From assembly GCA_009923495.1 (NCBI GenBank), contig RFTJ01000001.1, positions 138,879 through 202,878 on the forward strand: a DNA stretch of 64,000 bases. The letters are read 5' to 3'. This document shows, in pieces, positions 47,350 through 57,703 of this stretch (position 1 is its first letter; every line of letters begins with the position of its first letter). The position numbers were made by a program, and so were the translations under genes. The notes under the pieces are model-generated. The model searched no databases, was not told the DNA's origin, and was given only the letters and a program-made list of their open reading frames with translations. The stretch comes from Actinomycetota bacterium. GTDB lineage: Bacteria; Actinomycetota; Actinomycetes; S36-B12; UBA5976.

Positions 47350-48181
47350 CTAAATCTCGCATTCTTAAAGTTTGAGTGATGCGGTGCGCGTACTTGGCCG
47401 GCTCTGGATAGTCAACTTTGTCTAGGGTCAGTCCAAGTGCAGGAGCAATAAACAGACCCGTTGACCTTTCTCTGCCTTCTAAATAGTCGACTAACCAATC
47501 CTTGGTTCGCTTACCTTCGCCTACAGCCAGAACCGCGCCGACAAGACCGCGCACCATAGAGTGGCAAAAAGCATCAGCGGTAACATCTGCCCGAATCAAG
47601 CCATCCTTTGTCCGCGACCAGTCAAATTGGTGCAACGTGCGAATCGTGGTGCTACCGTCGCGCTTTCGACAGAAGCTTGCAAAATCGTGTAGACCCAACA
47701 GCAGTTGACTTGCTTCATGCATCAAGTCAATATCCAAAGGTTGCCAGCAGCGATGGGCATGGAATCGCAAGAGTGGATTAGGCGCTCCTTGGTAAATCAG
47801 ATAAATATAAGACCGAGAAGTGGCAGCGAAACGAGCATCAAAATCTGATGTAGTTTCTTGAATCTCTTGGAAGGCCACATCCTCGGGCAAGATTGAGTTG
47901 AATTTGTAGGCAAGATCAGCTGGTTCGTGTGGCATTGGAGCTGGAATGTCGAAATGGATAACTTGTCCGCGAGCATGCACCCCAGCATCGGTGCGACCTG
48001 CACATTGCACGGTCACTTTCGGCAGCCGAAGTACCTGAGCTATTGCCTGCTCAACCGTATCTTGAACTGTGCGCTGATCGGGTTGGCTACCCCAGCCGCG
48101 GAAATCTTTGCCGTCGTAAGCCAAAGTGGCTCGTAACCGAATGAGTCCCTCATCGGCAGATGCGACGAGGGACTCATTCAT
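47336..48181 (-). CDS. truA: tRNA pseudouridine(38-40) synthase
   Basis: This 281-residue enzyme has ATLAYDGKDFRGWGSQPDQRTVQ at the N terminus and the catalytic Asp in CAGRTDAGVHARGQV. It also has RSYIYLIYQG and FCHSMVRGLVGAVLAVG. It follows rplQ after 18 bases, the usual place. Confidence 0.96.
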   Translation of the reverse strand: MNESLVASADEGLIRLRATLAYDGKDFRGWGSQPDQRTVQDTVEQAIAQVLRLPKVTVQCAGRTDAGVHARGQVIHFDIPAPMPHEPADLAYKFNSILPEDVAFQEIQETTSDFDARFAATSRSYIYLIYQGAPNPLLRFHAHRCWQPLDIDLMHEASQLLLGLHDFASFCRKRDGSTTIRTLHQFDWSRTKDGLIRADVTADAFCHSMVRGLVGAVLAVGEGKRTKDWLVDYLEGRERSTGLFIAPALGLTLDKVDYPEPAKYAHRITQTLRMRDLDGPY

Positions 48182-48199
48182 GAAAATTACTTAAATTAT

Positions 48200-48871
48200 T
48201 TAGCTTTCGCTGTCTTTAGATTCTGTTTCAGTGCCGGTTGAGTCGGTGCTTGGGACGACTTCCTCAGTTGCAACTTCAGCCGCTGCTTCTTCTGCAGCTT
48301 CCTCGGTTACTTCCTCGGCGGTCTCAGCTTCGATTGCTTCAACTTCTTCAATGGCTGCTTCCGCTTCTGGAGTATCCACAACATCAGCGACTTCAGTTTC
48401 CACTGCATCAGTAGCTTCGGTCTCAACTACTTCTGATTCAACAGCTTCAGTTACAGCCGGTGCCTTGGCAGCAACTTTAGTTGCTGCAGTTGCTTCACGA
48501 ACTACTGCTTCGGCCAGTGGCTCACAAAGTTCAATAACAGCCATAGGTGCGTTATCGCCTTTACGTGGTCCAATCTTTACGATGCGAGTGTAGCCACCTT
48601 GACGGTTTTCGAAACGTGGACCAATTTCGCTAAACAAGGTATGGACAACATCCTTATTACGAATAACTGTCAATACCCGACGACGAGCGTGCAGGTCACC
48701 TTTTTTTGCGAAAGTTACTAGACGCTCAGCAACTGGGCGTAGGCGGCGAGCCCTTGCCTCAGTTGTAGTGATGCGACCATGCTCAAATAATGCAGTTGCA
48801 AGATTTGCAAGGATCAGACGCTCATGTGAAGCGCTTCCGCCCATTCTCGCGCCTTTAGCTGGCCTTGGCAT
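48200..48871 (-). CDS. rplQ: 50S ribosomal protein L17 (bL17) with long acidic C-terminal tail
   Basis: This 223-residue protein has a normal bL17 core (residues 1-117: [35 protein letters not shown]). A tail of about 105 residues follows, made almost only of Glu, Ala, Val, Thr and Ser. Some actinobacterial L17 proteins have such tails; the function is unknown. The core is basic and the tail strongly acidic. Confidence 0.96.
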   Translation of the reverse strand: MPRPAKGARMGGSASHERLILANLATALFEHGRITTTEARARRLRPVAERLVTFAKKGDLHARRRVLTVIRNKDVVHTLFSEIGPRFENRQGGYTRIVKIGPRKGDNAPMAVIELCEPLAEAVVREATAATKVAAKAPAVTEAVESEVVETEATDAVETEVADVVDTPEAEAAIEEVEAIEAETAEEVTEEAAEEAAAEVATEEVVPSTDSTGTETESKDSES

Positions 48872-48907
48872 TTTTTTCTCCTGTCACTTAACCGAGTACG
48901 AGTGCTC

Positions 48908-49996
48908 TTAGAGCTGCTCGTCCTCAGCAAATCTCTGATCGTCATCGGCGATGTCTTCGCTGGCAACTGCTGGTGCAGCAGGCGCATCAGAGAAAACAAC
49001 TTCGTCTTCGTATTCGTCCTCGTCATAAGCGCTTGCATACTGACTTGGGTCAAATCCGGGAGGGCTATCTTTGAGTGCAATTCCCATCGACGCCAACTTG
49101 TCTTTAACTTCGTCAATTGACTTTGCGCCAAAATTACGAATGTCCATTAAGTCAGCTTCGCTGCGGGTGATCAATTCACCAACAGTGTGGATGCCCTCAC
49201 GCTTTAAGCAGTTGTATGAGCGAACGGTCAGGTCCAATGCTTCAACAGGCATACTCAGCTGGCCGGCATCAAACTGCTCAACAACCGATGGGCCGATTTC
49301 GATTCCTTCGGCATCAACATTTAGTTCACGGGCTAAGCCAAACAACTCAACCAACGTTGCCCCAGCTGAAGCAACAGCGTCGCGCGGGCTTATTGAACCT
49401 TTAGTCTCGACATCAAGAACTAGTGAATCAAAGTCGGTTCGCTGCTCAACACGAGTAGCCTCAACTTTGTACATCACCTTAAGTACTGGTGAGTAGATTG
49501 AATCAACCGGGATTCGGCCGATTTCTCCACCGCTTGCCTTGTTGTTGGCCGCTGACACGTAGCCACGACCTTGCTCAACAATGATCTGGATGTCAAGCTT
49601 GCCCTTGCCATTGAGGGTTGCAATGTATAAGTCTGGGTTGAAAATTTCTACGCCTGCTGGCGGCTGAATATCAGCTGCAGTTACCGCACCTGGTCCCTGC
49701 TTGCGCAAGTACAATTCAACCGGCTCATCGAACTGTGATGAAACTACAAGATTCTTGAGGTTCAAAATAAGTTCGGTGATATCTTCTTTGACACCTTCAA
49801 CAGTTGTGAATTCGTGTAATACGCCTTCGACCTTGATGCTGGTGATTGCTGCGCCCGGGATAGACGAAAGCAGGGTACGGCGAAGCGAGTTACCCAAGGT
49901 GTAGCCAAACCCTGGCTCTAGCGGAGCAAGGGTGAAGCGTGAACGGGTTTCACTTATTTTTTCTTCAGTTAGTTCTGGGCGGACTGAGATCAGCAC
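48908..49996 (-). CDS. rpoA: RNA polymerase alpha subunit
   Basis: This 362-residue protein has the N-terminal dimerisation domain ([21 protein letters not shown]), a flexible linker, and the C-terminal domain with [16 protein letters not shown] and [16 protein letters not shown]. The C-terminal extension of about 45 residues is acidic. It starts at an ATG 50 bases after rpsD. Confidence 0.97.
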   Translation of the reverse strand: MLISVRPELTEEKISETRSRFTLAPLEPGFGYTLGNSLRRTLLSSIPGAAITSIKVEGVLHEFTTVEGVKEDITELILNLKNLVVSSQFDEPVELYLRKQGPGAVTAADIQPPAGVEIFNPDLYIATLNGKGKLDIQIIVEQGRGYVSAANNKASGGEIGRIPVDSIYSPVLKVMYKVEATRVEQRTDFDSLVLDVETKGSISPRDAVASAGATLVELFGLARELNVDAEGIEIGPSVVEQFDAGQLSMPVEALDLTVRSYNCLKREGIHTVGELITRSEADLMDIRNFGAKSIDEVKDKLASMGIALKDSPPGFDPSQYASAYDEDEYEDEVVFSDAPAAPAVASEDIADDDQRFAEDEQL

Positions 49997-50046
49997 AGTT
50001 TCTTCCTTCCAGCGACAACCACTATTTGAAGTCGCAGTTTGTGTTT

Positions 50047-50673
50047 TTACTTGGAGTAAAGTTCGACGATTAGCTGTTCTTGTACCTGCGTGTCAATTAC
50101 TTCACGAGCAGGCAATGAGTGAACCAAGATGCGCATGCCAGCTGGAATAACTTCCAACCAAGCAGGTACGGTACGGTCGCCAATTTCCGCATAAGCAACC
50201 TGGAATGGGGTTAGCTCGACGGAAGCTGGACGAAGCTGAATGACATCATTCGGGCTTACTCGATAAGACGGAATGTCAACCTTCTTGCCATTTACCAAGA
50301 AGTGGCCGTGGCGGACAACCTGACGAGCCATATCGCGGCTCTTTGCGAAGCCTGCGCGGTAAACGACATTGTCCAGACGCGATTCAAGGATGCGAAGCAG
50401 GTTTTCACCAGTCTTGCCGTGCTTGCGGCTAGCTTCTTCATAGTAGTTACGGAACTGCTTTTCCAGCACGCCGTAAATACGTGCAGCTTTCTGCTTCTCA
50501 CGCATCTGTAATAAGTACTCTGATTCCTTTGCCCGGTTGCGGCCGTGCTGGCCCGGTGGGTAAGGACGTGACTCAATTGGGCACTTTGGTGATTCACACT
50601 TTGAACCCTTGAGGAATAATTTGGTCTTTTCGCGACGGCAACGCTTGCAGTCTGCTCCGGTATAACGAGCCAT
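50047..50673 (-). CDS. rpsD: 30S ribosomal protein S4 (uS4), zinc-binding form
   Basis: This 208-residue uS4 is the C+ form with Cys9, Cys12, Cys26 and Cys31 for zinc. It has PPGQHGRNR, the S4 RNA-binding domain [15 protein letters not shown] and [15 protein letters not shown]. It often autoregulates its operon through a leader upstream of rpsM. Confidence 0.97.
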   Translation of the reverse strand: MARYTGADCKRCRREKTKLFLKGSKCESPKCPIESRPYPPGQHGRNRAKESEYLLQMREKQKAARIYGVLEKQFRNYYEEASRKHGKTGENLLRILESRLDNVVYRAGFAKSRDMARQVVRHGHFLVNGKKVDIPSYRVSPNDVIQLRPASVELTPFQVAYAEIGDRTVPAWLEVIPAGMRILVHSLPAREVIDTQVQEQLIVELYSK

Positions 50674-50701
50674 TAGTTTTTACTCTCCTACTATCGAATC
50701 G

Positions 50702-51109
50702 TCAGACGCGGCGGCGCTTTGGTGGGCGGCAACCGTTGTGCGGGACTGGGGTGGTGTCTTGGATAGTGCCAACTTCAAGGCCAGTTGCCTGAAGTGAACG
50801 AATGGCGGTCTCGCGGCCTGAGCCTGGACCTTTGACAAATACATCTACTTTGCGCATGCCATGTTCCATTGCACGCTTGGCAGCAGCTTCCGCTGCCATC
50901 TGAGCGGCGAATGGAGTGCTCTTACGGCTACCTTTGAAGCCAACCTGACCTGCAGATGACCAAGCGATAACCGCTCCAGTTGGATCGGTGATTGAAACGA
51001 TTGTGTTGTTGAATGTGCTCTTAATGTAGGCCTGGCCCACGGCAACATTCTTTTTCTCTTTGCGGCGGATCTTCTTAGCGCCCGCTGCAGCAGCTTTCTT
51101 TGGAGGCAT
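50702..51109 (-). CDS. rpsK: 30S ribosomal protein S11 (uS11)
   Basis: This 135-residue uS11 has an N-terminal basic stretch, [18 protein letters not shown] and [18 protein letters not shown] at the end. Confidence 0.97.
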   Translation of the reverse strand: MPPKKAAAAGAKKIRRKEKKNVAVGQAYIKSTFNNTIVSITDPTGAVIAWSSAGQVGFKGSRKSTPFAAQMAAEAAAKRAMEHGMRKVDVFVKGPGSGRETAIRSLQATGLEVGTIQDTTPVPHNGCRPPKRRRV

Positions 51110-51145
51110 TGGTTCCTTTTCCTAGTTCTCGGGGAAGCAGGTCGA

Positions 51146-51523
51146 CTACTTAGTCGCCTTCTTCTTTCCAGCCACGGTCTTCTTTGGACCTTTACGGGTA
51201 CGGGCATTTGTGTGGGTGCGCTGTCCACGGACAGGCATGCCACGACGATGACGGATTCCTTGATAAGAACCAATCTCAACTTTGCGACGGATGTCAGCTT
51301 GAACTTCACGGCGAAGGTCACCTTCGATTTTGAAGTTTGCTTCGATGTATTCACGAAGTGGGACTAGCTGCTCGTCAGTTAAATCCTTGACGCGCAAATC
51401 TGGGCTGATGCCGGTAGCCGCGAGGATTTCATCCGCGCGAGTAGGGCCAATGCCATAAATGTAAGTAAGTGCGATCTCTAGACGCTTTTCGCGTGGTAAA
51501 TCAACACCAACAAGGCGTGCCAT
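51146..51523 (-). CDS. rpsM: 30S ribosomal protein S13 (uS13)
   Basis: This 125-residue uS13 has [54 protein letters not shown] and a basic tail. Confidence 0.97.
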   Translation of the reverse strand: MARLVGVDLPREKRLEIALTYIYGIGPTRADEILAATGISPDLRVKDLTDEQLVPLREYIEANFKIEGDLRREVQADIRRKVEIGSYQGIRHRRGMPVRGQRTHTNARTRKGPKKTVAGKKKATK

Positions 51524-51561
51524 CAGGCGTTACTCATTTCTTTTCATGTCAAAGGTTTGGC

Positions 51562-51667
51562 ACGATTCACCGGTTCTTGCCGCCTGACAAGATCTCCAGC
51601 CTTTGATCACCTAGAGGTGCCGTCCACCACAGCACGCACGCGTACTCGATGGGATCGGGTGAATCGT
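51562..51667 (-). ncRNA. Candidate structured leader between rpmJ and rpsM
   Basis: The 156-base gap rpmJ-rpsM is the longest inside the ribosomal block. On the minus strand ACGATTCACC (51667-51658) pairs exactly with GGTGAATCGT (51571-51562). This closing stem encloses about 86 bases that hold several smaller hairpins: ACGC/GCGT, GGTG/CACC or CACCT/AGGTG, and TCTTG/CAAGA. This looks like a multibranched RNA switch. Known alpha-operon leaders upstream of rpsM bind S4, so the same role is plausible, though the structure need not be the same. Confidence 0.55.
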
Positions 51668-51679
51668 CTGATGTATCTA

Positions 51680-51793
51680 TTAACCCTGACGCTGCTTGTG
51701 GCGTGGGTTCTCACAAATAACCATGACGACACCATGACGACGAATGACTTTACACTTATCGCACATTGGCTTTACTGAGGGATTAACCTTCAC
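51680..51793 (-). CDS. rpmJ: 50S ribosomal protein L36 (bL36), zinc form
   Basis: This 37-residue protein starts at a GTG: (M)[18 protein letters not shown], then [18 protein letters not shown]. The three Cys and one His give the zinc-binding C+ form. GGA lies about 8 bases upstream. It sits 14 bases after infA, the usual place. Confidence 0.96.
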   Translation of the reverse strand: MKVNPSVKPMCDKCKVIRRHGVVMVICENPRHKQRQG

Positions 51794-51807
51794 TATTTCC
51801 GTCCTGC

Positions 51808-52029
51808 TTACTTGTACCGATACACAATTCGTCCACGAGTCAGATCGTATGGAGACAGTTCCACAATCACTTTGTCGTCTGGCAAAATCCGGATGTAGTG
51901 CATCCGCATCTTGCCTGAAATGTGTGCAAGAACTTTGTGACCATTTTCAAGTTCTACCCGAAACATAGCGTTCGGAAGTGACTCAATGATGGTGCCTTCG
52001 AGTTCGATGGCGCCGTCTTTTTTGGCCAT
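51808..52029 (-). CDS. infA: Translation initiation factor IF-1
   Basis: This 73-residue OB-fold protein is typical: [40 protein letters not shown] and RGRIVYRYK at the end. It usually follows map directly; here a channel gene intervenes. Confidence 0.98.
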   Translation of the reverse strand: MAKKDGAIELEGTIIESLPNAMFRVELENGHKVLAHISGKMRMHYIRILPDDKVIVELSPYDLTRGRIVYRYK

Positions 52030-52135
52030 AAAGGTTTTTGCACTCCTTGGACTTGGCTTCAGAATTTACTGAGAGCCAAAGCAAGACTTTACGGTAAAAC
52101 CCTGCAAATTGGGAAATCGGGCAATAAAAATCAAG

Positions 52136-52156
52136 GAAAAATGCCGAAAATTGGCA
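52136..52156 (-). terminator. Weak terminator-like hairpin after the K+ channel gene
   Basis: On the minus strand TGCC-loop-GGCA (52156-52142) is followed by TTTTT just past the channel stop codon. The stem has only four GC-rich pairs. It could end the channel transcript before infA. Confidence 0.4.
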
Positions 52157-52159
52157 GTT

Positions 52160-52699
52160 TTACCCGTCTTGAGCTAATTGTAAACTCTGCTGGGCAACCG
52201 CAATGAGTGCACGCAAAATCGCGGCAATGAACACGAAGTCAAGGATGATCTGGACACTCACTAGCAGTCTGGCAAAATCAGACTGCGCAACTATGTCGCC
52301 AAATCCAACTGTGCCAAAAGTTACTACGGTGAAGTAAAGAGCAGAGACATGTGTGAGCGGCTCATCAAATGCAGACGAATCAAAATGCGAAACCATTAGA
52401 TAGGTGCCAGCAAATAAACAGATAAATTTCATCAGCACAACGACAAGGGCTTCTAGTGCCTTTAGCTGCGGAAGTGGCGCACTTCTGATTCTTCGAACTA
52501 AAAGCACAACAACTAGTGCAAGTAATCCAAGTCCGACAATTAGACGAAGCACGGCTTGATTACTTCTAACCATGCCGTCATACGGAATAGTAAAAAAAAT
52601 CGCAATCGAAACTGCACTGAATGCAAAGACAACAAACACTGATTTAGTAATTTCACTACGCAGTTCTGGTTTAGACAGATCTGCAAGTTTTTTAGCCAC
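52160..52699 (-). CDS. Two-helix-pore K+ channel (Ion_trans_2 family)
   Basis: This 179-residue membrane protein has two N-terminal helices (about 20-70), a pore helix with the selectivity filter TFGTVGFGD near residue 132 and a final helix. The filter GFGD is a variant of the K+-channel GYGD. No cytosolic RCK/TrkA domain is present, so gating is unclear. The GTG start at 52699 has AAGGAG 7 bases upstream. It lies between map and infA on the same strand, where other Actinobacteria have no gene. Confidence 0.85.
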   Translation of the reverse strand: MAKKLADLSKPELRSEITKSVFVVFAFSAVSIAIFFTIPYDGMVRSNQAVLRLIVGLGLLALVVVLLVRRIRSAPLPQLKALEALVVVLMKFICLFAGTYLMVSHFDSSAFDEPLTHVSALYFTVVTFGTVGFGDIVAQSDFARLLVSVQIILDFVFIAAILRALIAVAQQSLQLAQDG

Positions 52700-52807
52700 C
52701 AGTGTCTCCTTGGTTAGTTCGAGCCTAGATTACCAAAGTCGCAATCTAAAAGCAGTCACCAATTACAGCAATTCTATTTCTTAATTAGCTGCAAAAATCT
52801 CGAACAA

Positions 52808-53635
52808 TTAGGCGCGTGACATTGCCGGACTAGGAATTGAGTTTGCGGCGAAAAACTGACCGCCACCATCTAGAGCGGTAAGCACCCACGGTCCATCTTC
52901 GGTTATCGCAACAGTATGTTCCCAGTGACTAGCCCAAGAATGATCGTCAGTTACAACAGTCCAATCGTCATCAAGTGTGTGTACATGTCGTTCGCCAAGG
53001 GTAACCATTGGCTCAATTGCAATCGCCATCCCCGAAATTAACTCGGGGCCCTTTCCAGGCGGACCAAAGTTTGGTACGGACGGCTCCATATGCATTTTGC
53101 TACCAATTCCGTGGCCGACAAATTCTTCTAAAATTCCGTAGTCGCCCGCACTTCGAATCGTATTTTCGATGGCGTTACTGATGTCACTGAGTCGATTACC
53201 GACTATTGCTTTGGCTAGTCCTGACCAAAGCGCCGCCTTGGTTACTGCACTCAACCGAACTACATTGTCGGCACACGTTCCGATTTCAATGGAGATAGCA
53301 GCATCACCATGCCAGCCCTGCACAATTGCTCCGAAGTCAATCGAAAGAATGTCACCCTCTTGGAGTGCGCGGTCGTTGGGAATACCATGGACTACTTCAT
53401 CGTTCACTGATGCACAAATCACTGCTGGGTAGCCGTAATAGCCAAGAAATGATGAGTCTGCTCCGGTGCGCTTGAGCTCTTCTCGGGCAATTCGATCTAA
53501 GTCATTTGTCGTCACACCTGGCTGAGCTTCTACTTTCAACCGGCTCAAGGTTTCCGCCACAACCAAACCTGCTTTGCGCATTAGGTCTATTTGCGCAGGC
53601 GACTTGATTTCAATTTTGTTTTTTCGACCGAGCAT
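52808..53635 (-). CDS. map: Methionine aminopeptidase
   Basis: This 275-residue type I enzyme removes initiator Met. It has NDEVVHGIPNDRALQEGDIL, metal ligands in SIDFGAIVQGWHGDA (two Asp), GHGIGSKMHMEP (His), AIEPMV (Glu) and HWEHTVAI (Glu). The first 10 residues and last 25 are unconserved. It follows adk by 5 bases, as is typical. Confidence 0.97.
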   Translation of the reverse strand: MLGRKNKIEIKSPAQIDLMRKAGLVVAETLSRLKVEAQPGVTTNDLDRIAREELKRTGADSSFLGYYGYPAVICASVNDEVVHGIPNDRALQEGDILSIDFGAIVQGWHGDAAISIEIGTCADNVVRLSAVTKAALWSGLAKAIVGNRLSDISNAIENTIRSAGDYGILEEFVGHGIGSKMHMEPSVPNFGPPGKGPELISGMAIAIEPMVTLGERHVHTLDDDWTVVTDDHSWASHWEHTVAITEDGPWVLTALDGGGQFFAANSIPSPAMSRA

Positions 53636-53640
53636 GGTCG

Positions 53641-54198
53641 TTACGCGCTTAGTACTGAACGGATTCGGCCGGAAACCTCAGAAACTGAACCCAGTCCATT
53701 TACCGAGACTAAAATCCCCCGCTTTGAGTAGAGATCAATTAGTGGTGCGGTTTGCTCCTCATAAACTTCAAGTCGTCGTCGAATTACCTCTTCGGTGTCA
53801 TCAGTACGACCTTGTTGTAATGAGCGATTTAGGAGTCGGCCAACAACTTCTTCGGTGTCCGCGGTTAGCACTAGGACCTTATTCAAACCTGAGTCACCGA
53901 GCATCTGGTCTAGTTCAGCAACTTGGGCCACAGTTCGTGGGTACCCATCAAGTAAAAATCCATTTGCGATGTCATCGCCTGAAAGTCGATCGCGCACCAT
54001 GTCATTTGTTACTGAATCTGGAACATATTCGCCAGCATCCATATACTTCTTTGCCTCAAGTCCCAGTGGAGTTCCTTGTGACAAGTTCGCCCGGAATAAA
54101 TCGCCTGTTGAGATGTGGGCAATATTAAATTCTTTAGCGATAACGGCCGCTTGCGTACCTTTTCCTGCTCCGGGCGGGCCCATAATGAGCAAACGCAT
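53641..54198 (-). CDS. adk: Adenylate kinase
   Basis: This 185-residue short-lid enzyme has GPPGAGKGTQA, STGDLFRANLSQGTPLG, LLDGYPRTVAQ and a lid without zinc Cys. The ATG overlaps the secY stop (TAATG). Confidence 0.97.
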   Translation of the reverse strand: MRLLIMGPPGAGKGTQAAVIAKEFNIAHISTGDLFRANLSQGTPLGLEAKKYMDAGEYVPDSVTNDMVRDRLSGDDIANGFLLDGYPRTVAQVAELDQMLGDSGLNKVLVLTADTEEVVGRLLNRSLQQGRTDDTEEVIRRRLEVYEEQTAPLIDLYSKRGILVSVNGLGSVSEVSGRIRSVLSA

Positions 54199-55490
54199 TA
54201 CTTCAAGAAACCTTCATAATTGCGTTGCTGCAACTGGCTCTCAATTTGCTTGACGGTATCAAGGCCGACACCGACCATAATTAGCAAGCTGGTGCCACCA
54301 AAGATGAACCTCTGGCCAACGCCAAGTAAGTCAAAGGCGATGTATGGAATCGTTGCAATCAAAGCAAGGTAAAGCGCGCCTGGCAGGGTAATTCGATTCA
54401 GGACATAGGCAAGGTAATCCGAAGTTGGCTTGCCGGCACGAATTCCTGGAATGAATCCCCCGTACTTTTTCATGTCATCTGAAACATCGTCTGGGTTAAA
54501 TGTAATCGAGACATAGAAGTAGGCAAAGAAAACAATCAATAGGAAGTTAGCAACTAAGTAAGCCTGACGTCCTGGTGCAAAGTATGTGAGAATCCACTGT
54601 GCCCAACCTGCTTGCGAGCCAGAGAGTTGAACAACTAAATCAGGCAGGTAAAGCAGTGACGAGGAGAAAATCACTGGAATTACCCCAGCCATATTTACCT
54701 TAATTGGCAAATAGGTTGCTGTGCCGCCGTACGAGCGACGACCAATCTGACGCTTTGCATACTGAACTGGTATCCGTCGTTGGGCTTGTTCAACGAAAAC
54801 CACAGCAGCTATGGTCGCAAATCCAATAAGTAAAGTCACAACAAACTTAAAGGCGCCATCGATCTTGAAGATGTTCATTAGCTGACCGGGGAAAGTAGCA
54901 ATGATCGATGTAAAAATCAAGATTGACATACCGTTACCGACGCCACGGTCAGTAATCAATTCACCAAGCCACATAATTAATGCGGTACCGGCCGTCATGA
55001 CCACAACCATGGTTAGCAAAATCTGGATCGTCTGATTTGGGACTAACTGTTCATCACAGCCCGAGAACAATCGACCTTTCGTTCGCGCCAAGGTGATTAT
55101 TGTTGTTGACTGCAGAATTGCCAAACCGATCGTTAGGTAGCGTGTGTACTGCGTAATTTTTGCCTGTCCTGACTGTCCTTCTTTTTTCAGAGTTTCCAAT
55201 CGGGGAATGACCACAGTAAGTAGCTGAATGATGATACTTGAGGTGATGTAAGGCATGATGCCCAGAGCAAAAACAGACAACTGCAAAAGTGCGCCACCGC
55301 TGAACAGATTGATTAATCCGTAAATCGTGTTGTCCTGTACCTTCGCCAAACAGGTTTGAATTGCAGTGTAACTAACACCAGGAGTTGGGACCACGGAACC
55401 AGTGCGGAATAACGCAATGATGCCTAGGGTAAAGAGCAACTTCTTACGTAGGTCCGGTGTTCTAAACGCCGCAGCGAATGCGCTGAGCAT
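54198..55490 (-). CDS. secY: Protein translocase subunit SecY
   Basis: This 430-residue ten-helix channel protein has RIPVQYAKRQIGRRSYGGTA, PDLVVQLSG and the C-terminal SLLIMVGVGLDTVKQIESQL. It sits between rplO and adk, the standard place in the spc operon. Confidence 0.97.
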   Translation of the reverse strand: MLSAFAAAFRTPDLRKKLLFTLGIIALFRTGSVVPTPGVSYTAIQTCLAKVQDNTIYGLINLFSGGALLQLSVFALGIMPYITSSIIIQLLTVVIPRLETLKKEGQSGQAKITQYTRYLTIGLAILQSTTIITLARTKGRLFSGCDEQLVPNQTIQILLTMVVVMTAGTALIMWLGELITDRGVGNGMSILIFTSIIATFPGQLMNIFKIDGAFKFVVTLLIGFATIAAVVFVEQAQRRIPVQYAKRQIGRRSYGGTATYLPIKVNMAGVIPVIFSSSLLYLPDLVVQLSGSQAGWAQWILTYFAPGRQAYLVANFLLIVFFAYFYVSITFNPDDVSDDMKKYGGFIPGIRAGKPTSDYLAYVLNRITLPGALYLALIATIPYIAFDLLGVGQRFIFGGTSLLIMVGVGLDTVKQIESQLQQRNYEGFLK

Positions 55491-55520
55491 TGGTGCCTCC
55501 CAGTGTTTGAGTTATGACAA

Positions 55521-55961
55521 TTAAATCGTAGTAGCAGAGCCGCCAGCAGCAACGATCTTGTTCTTTGCTGACTCTGAAAATGCATTAGCAGTTACGTTAA
55601 CCGCGACAGTGATGTCTCCTTGGCCAAGCACCTTGACCAACTCACCCTTGCGAACTGCGCCTGCCTTGACCAAGTCAAGGATTGTCACATCTCCACCCTG
55701 AGGGAACAGGGCATTGAGCTGAGCAACATTAACTACCTGGAATTCAACCCGAAATGGATTCTTGAAACCCTTTAACTTCGGGGTGCGCATGTGAAGTGGC
55801 ATCTGGCCACCTTCAAAACGCTCTGGCACTTGATAGCGAGCCTTTGTACCTTTGGTACCGCGACCTGCTGTTTTACCTTTGCTACCTTCACCACGACCAA
55901 CACGAGTCTTAGCAGTCTTGCTACCTGGAGCCGGACGTAGATGATGAACCTTGAGAGTCAT
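55521..55961 (-). CDS. rplO: 50S ribosomal protein L15 (uL15)
   Basis: This 146-residue uL15 has [39 protein letters not shown] and a C-terminal conserved [14 protein letters not shown]. The start abuts rpmD with 1-base overlap. Confidence 0.97.
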   Translation of the reverse strand: MTLKVHHLRPAPGSKTAKTRVGRGEGSKGKTAGRGTKGTKARYQVPERFEGGQMPLHMRTPKLKGFKNPFRVEFQVVNVAQLNALFPQGGDVTILDLVKAGAVRKGELVKVLGQGDITVAVNVTANAFSESAKNKIVAAGGSATTI

Positions 55962-56146
55962 TATTTGACCTCCTCGACAGTGACCAGATGACGGACCGCA
56001 TTGACCATGCCAAGGATTTCTGGACGAGCATCCTTGACAACTGAATCACCAATACGCTTTAGACCTAGTGAGCGAAGGGAATCGCGCTGATTCTGCTTAC
56101 CACCAATTTCAGACTTAATCTGAGTTACTTTGATCTGTGCAGCCAT
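55961..56146 (-). CDS. rpmD: 50S ribosomal protein L30 (uL30)
   Basis: This 61-residue uL30 has [31 protein letters not shown] and [10 protein letters not shown]. It overlaps rpsE and rplO by single bases. Confidence 0.97.
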   Translation of the reverse strand: MAAQIKVTQIKSEIGGKQNQRDSLRSLGLKRIGDSVVKDARPEILGMVNAVRHLVTVEEVK

Positions 56147-56751
56147 TACGCACCAACCTTTTCAGCATTTGCTCGAAGTAGTGCTGCTGGAGCAACATCT
56201 TCAACTGGCAATCCACGTCGGGCAGCAACCTGCTCTGGGCGTTCAAGTAACTGAAGCGCCGCGACAGTTGCGTGCACAATGTTGATTGCATTGTCTGAGC
56301 CAAGTGACTTACTCAAAACATCATGGATGCCGGCGCATTCAAGTACCGCACGCACTGGTCCACCAGCAATCACACCCGTACCAGGAGCAGCTGGTCGCAG
56401 CATGACAACACCTGCTGCAGCTTCGCCCTGTACTGGATGTGGAATTGTGCTTTGGATACGCGGAACATCAAAGAAGTTCTTCTTTGCTTCTTCTACACCT
56501 TTAGCAATGGCAGCAGGTACCTCTTTTGCCTTACCGTACCCAACACCAACTTTTCCATTGCCATCACCAACGATGACTAGGGCAGTAAAGCTAAAGCGAC
56601 GACCGCCCTTGACTACTTTGGACACACGGTTGATGGTTACAACACGCTCAATAAATGGACTCTTTTCCGCAGGGGCTGCCCCACGGCGATCGCCATCACG
56701 ACGGTCACGACGGTCGTTTTCCCGACCTTCGCCACGCTGATTTCCGGCCAT
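56146..56751 (-). CDS. rpsE: 30S ribosomal protein S5 (uS5)
   Basis: This 201-residue uS5 has a charged, Arg/Asp-rich N-terminal extension of about 30 residues, then [36 protein letters not shown] and the C-terminal [20 protein letters not shown]. Confidence 0.97.
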   Translation of the reverse strand: MAGNQRGEGRENDRRDRRDGDRRGAAPAEKSPFIERVVTINRVSKVVKGGRRFSFTALVIVGDGNGKVGVGYGKAKEVPAAIAKGVEEAKKNFFDVPRIQSTIPHPVQGEAAAGVVMLRPAAPGTGVIAGGPVRAVLECAGIHDVLSKSLGSDNAINIVHATVAALQLLERPEQVAARRGLPVEDVAPAALLRANAEKVGA

Positions 56752-56768
56752 AACTCGTTTCCCTCTTC

Positions 56769-57149
56769 CTAGAACTCTAGGCCGCCCTCGCGGGCGCCAT
56801 CTGCTAGGGCCGCAACGCGACCGTGATACTTGTGTCCACCGCGGTCAAAAACCACGGTATCGATGCCGGCAGCTTTCGCGCGGGTGGCAACTAGTTTGCC
56901 CACCTCGCGAGCCTTGTCAGCTTTTGCGGCAGAAGCTACTCGCAAATCCTTTTCCATGGTGGAAGCGCAAGCTAAAGTTTGACCAATTGAATCATCAACG
57001 ACCTGCACGAAAACGTGGCGAGCAGAGCGGGTGATGACCAAGCGTGGCCTCGCTGCAGTGCCATTCACTTTCTTGCGAACACGAGAATGACGACGTTTGC
57101 GGGCAACAGCTTTCTTATTGCCTGAACCTAATTTGGCGACGACAGACAT
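56769..57149 (-). CDS. rplR: 50S ribosomal protein L18 (uL18)
   Basis: This 126-residue uL18 has [35 protein letters not shown] and [20 protein letters not shown]. It binds 5S rRNA. Confidence 0.97.
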   Translation of the reverse strand: MSVVAKLGSGNKKAVARKRRHSRVRKKVNGTAARPRLVITRSARHVFVQVVDDSIGQTLACASTMEKDLRVASAAKADKAREVGKLVATRAKAAGIDTVVFDRGGHKYHGRVAALADGAREGGLEF

Positions 57150-57691
57150 TACTTCTTACCTGCCTTTCCAGCCTTGCGGCGAATAACTTCGCCTTGATAA
57201 CGAATACCTTTTGCTTTGTATGGATCGGGCTTGCGAAGTTTGCGAATGTTTGCTGAAACTTCGCCAACTAGCTGCTTATCGATGCCGGATACATGAAAAC
57301 GTGTTGGAGTCTCAACGCTAAAGCTGATGCCATTTGGCGCATCTACTTTCACTGGATGGCTGAAACCAAGGGCGAATTCAAGCGAACTGCCGGCTAGTGC
57401 AACACGGTAACCAGTGCCTGAGATTTCCAATGTCTTGGTGTAACCATCGGTGACACCAACAATCATGTTTGAAATCAGGGTGCGTGTGAGGCCATGGAGA
57501 GCACGACTATCGCGCTCGTCATTAGGACGCTCGACAACAATTTGTCCTTCTTCAGTGCGCTTAACTTCAATGGGCTCAGCAACGATGTGTGATAGGGCAC
57601 CTTTTGGACCCTTAACTGAAACCTGCGAACCGTCAATGGTGATTTCAACACCATTTGGCACGGTAATTGGTAAACGGCCGATACGTGACAT
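57149..57691 (-). CDS. rplF: 50S ribosomal protein L6 (uL6)
   Basis: This 180-residue uL6 has [18 protein letters not shown], the two alpha/beta repeats, [20 protein letters not shown] and the end [20 protein letters not shown]. Confidence 0.97.
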   Translation of the reverse strand: MSRIGRLPITVPNGVEITIDGSQVSVKGPKGALSHIVAEPIEVKRTEEGQIVVERPNDERDSRALHGLTRTLISNMIVGVTDGYTKTLEISGTGYRVALAGSSLEFALGFSHPVKVDAPNGISFSVETPTRFHVSGIDKQLVGEVSANIRKLRKPDPYKAKGIRYQGEVIRRKAGKAGKK

Positions 57692-57703
57692 CTCAGATCC
57701 GCC

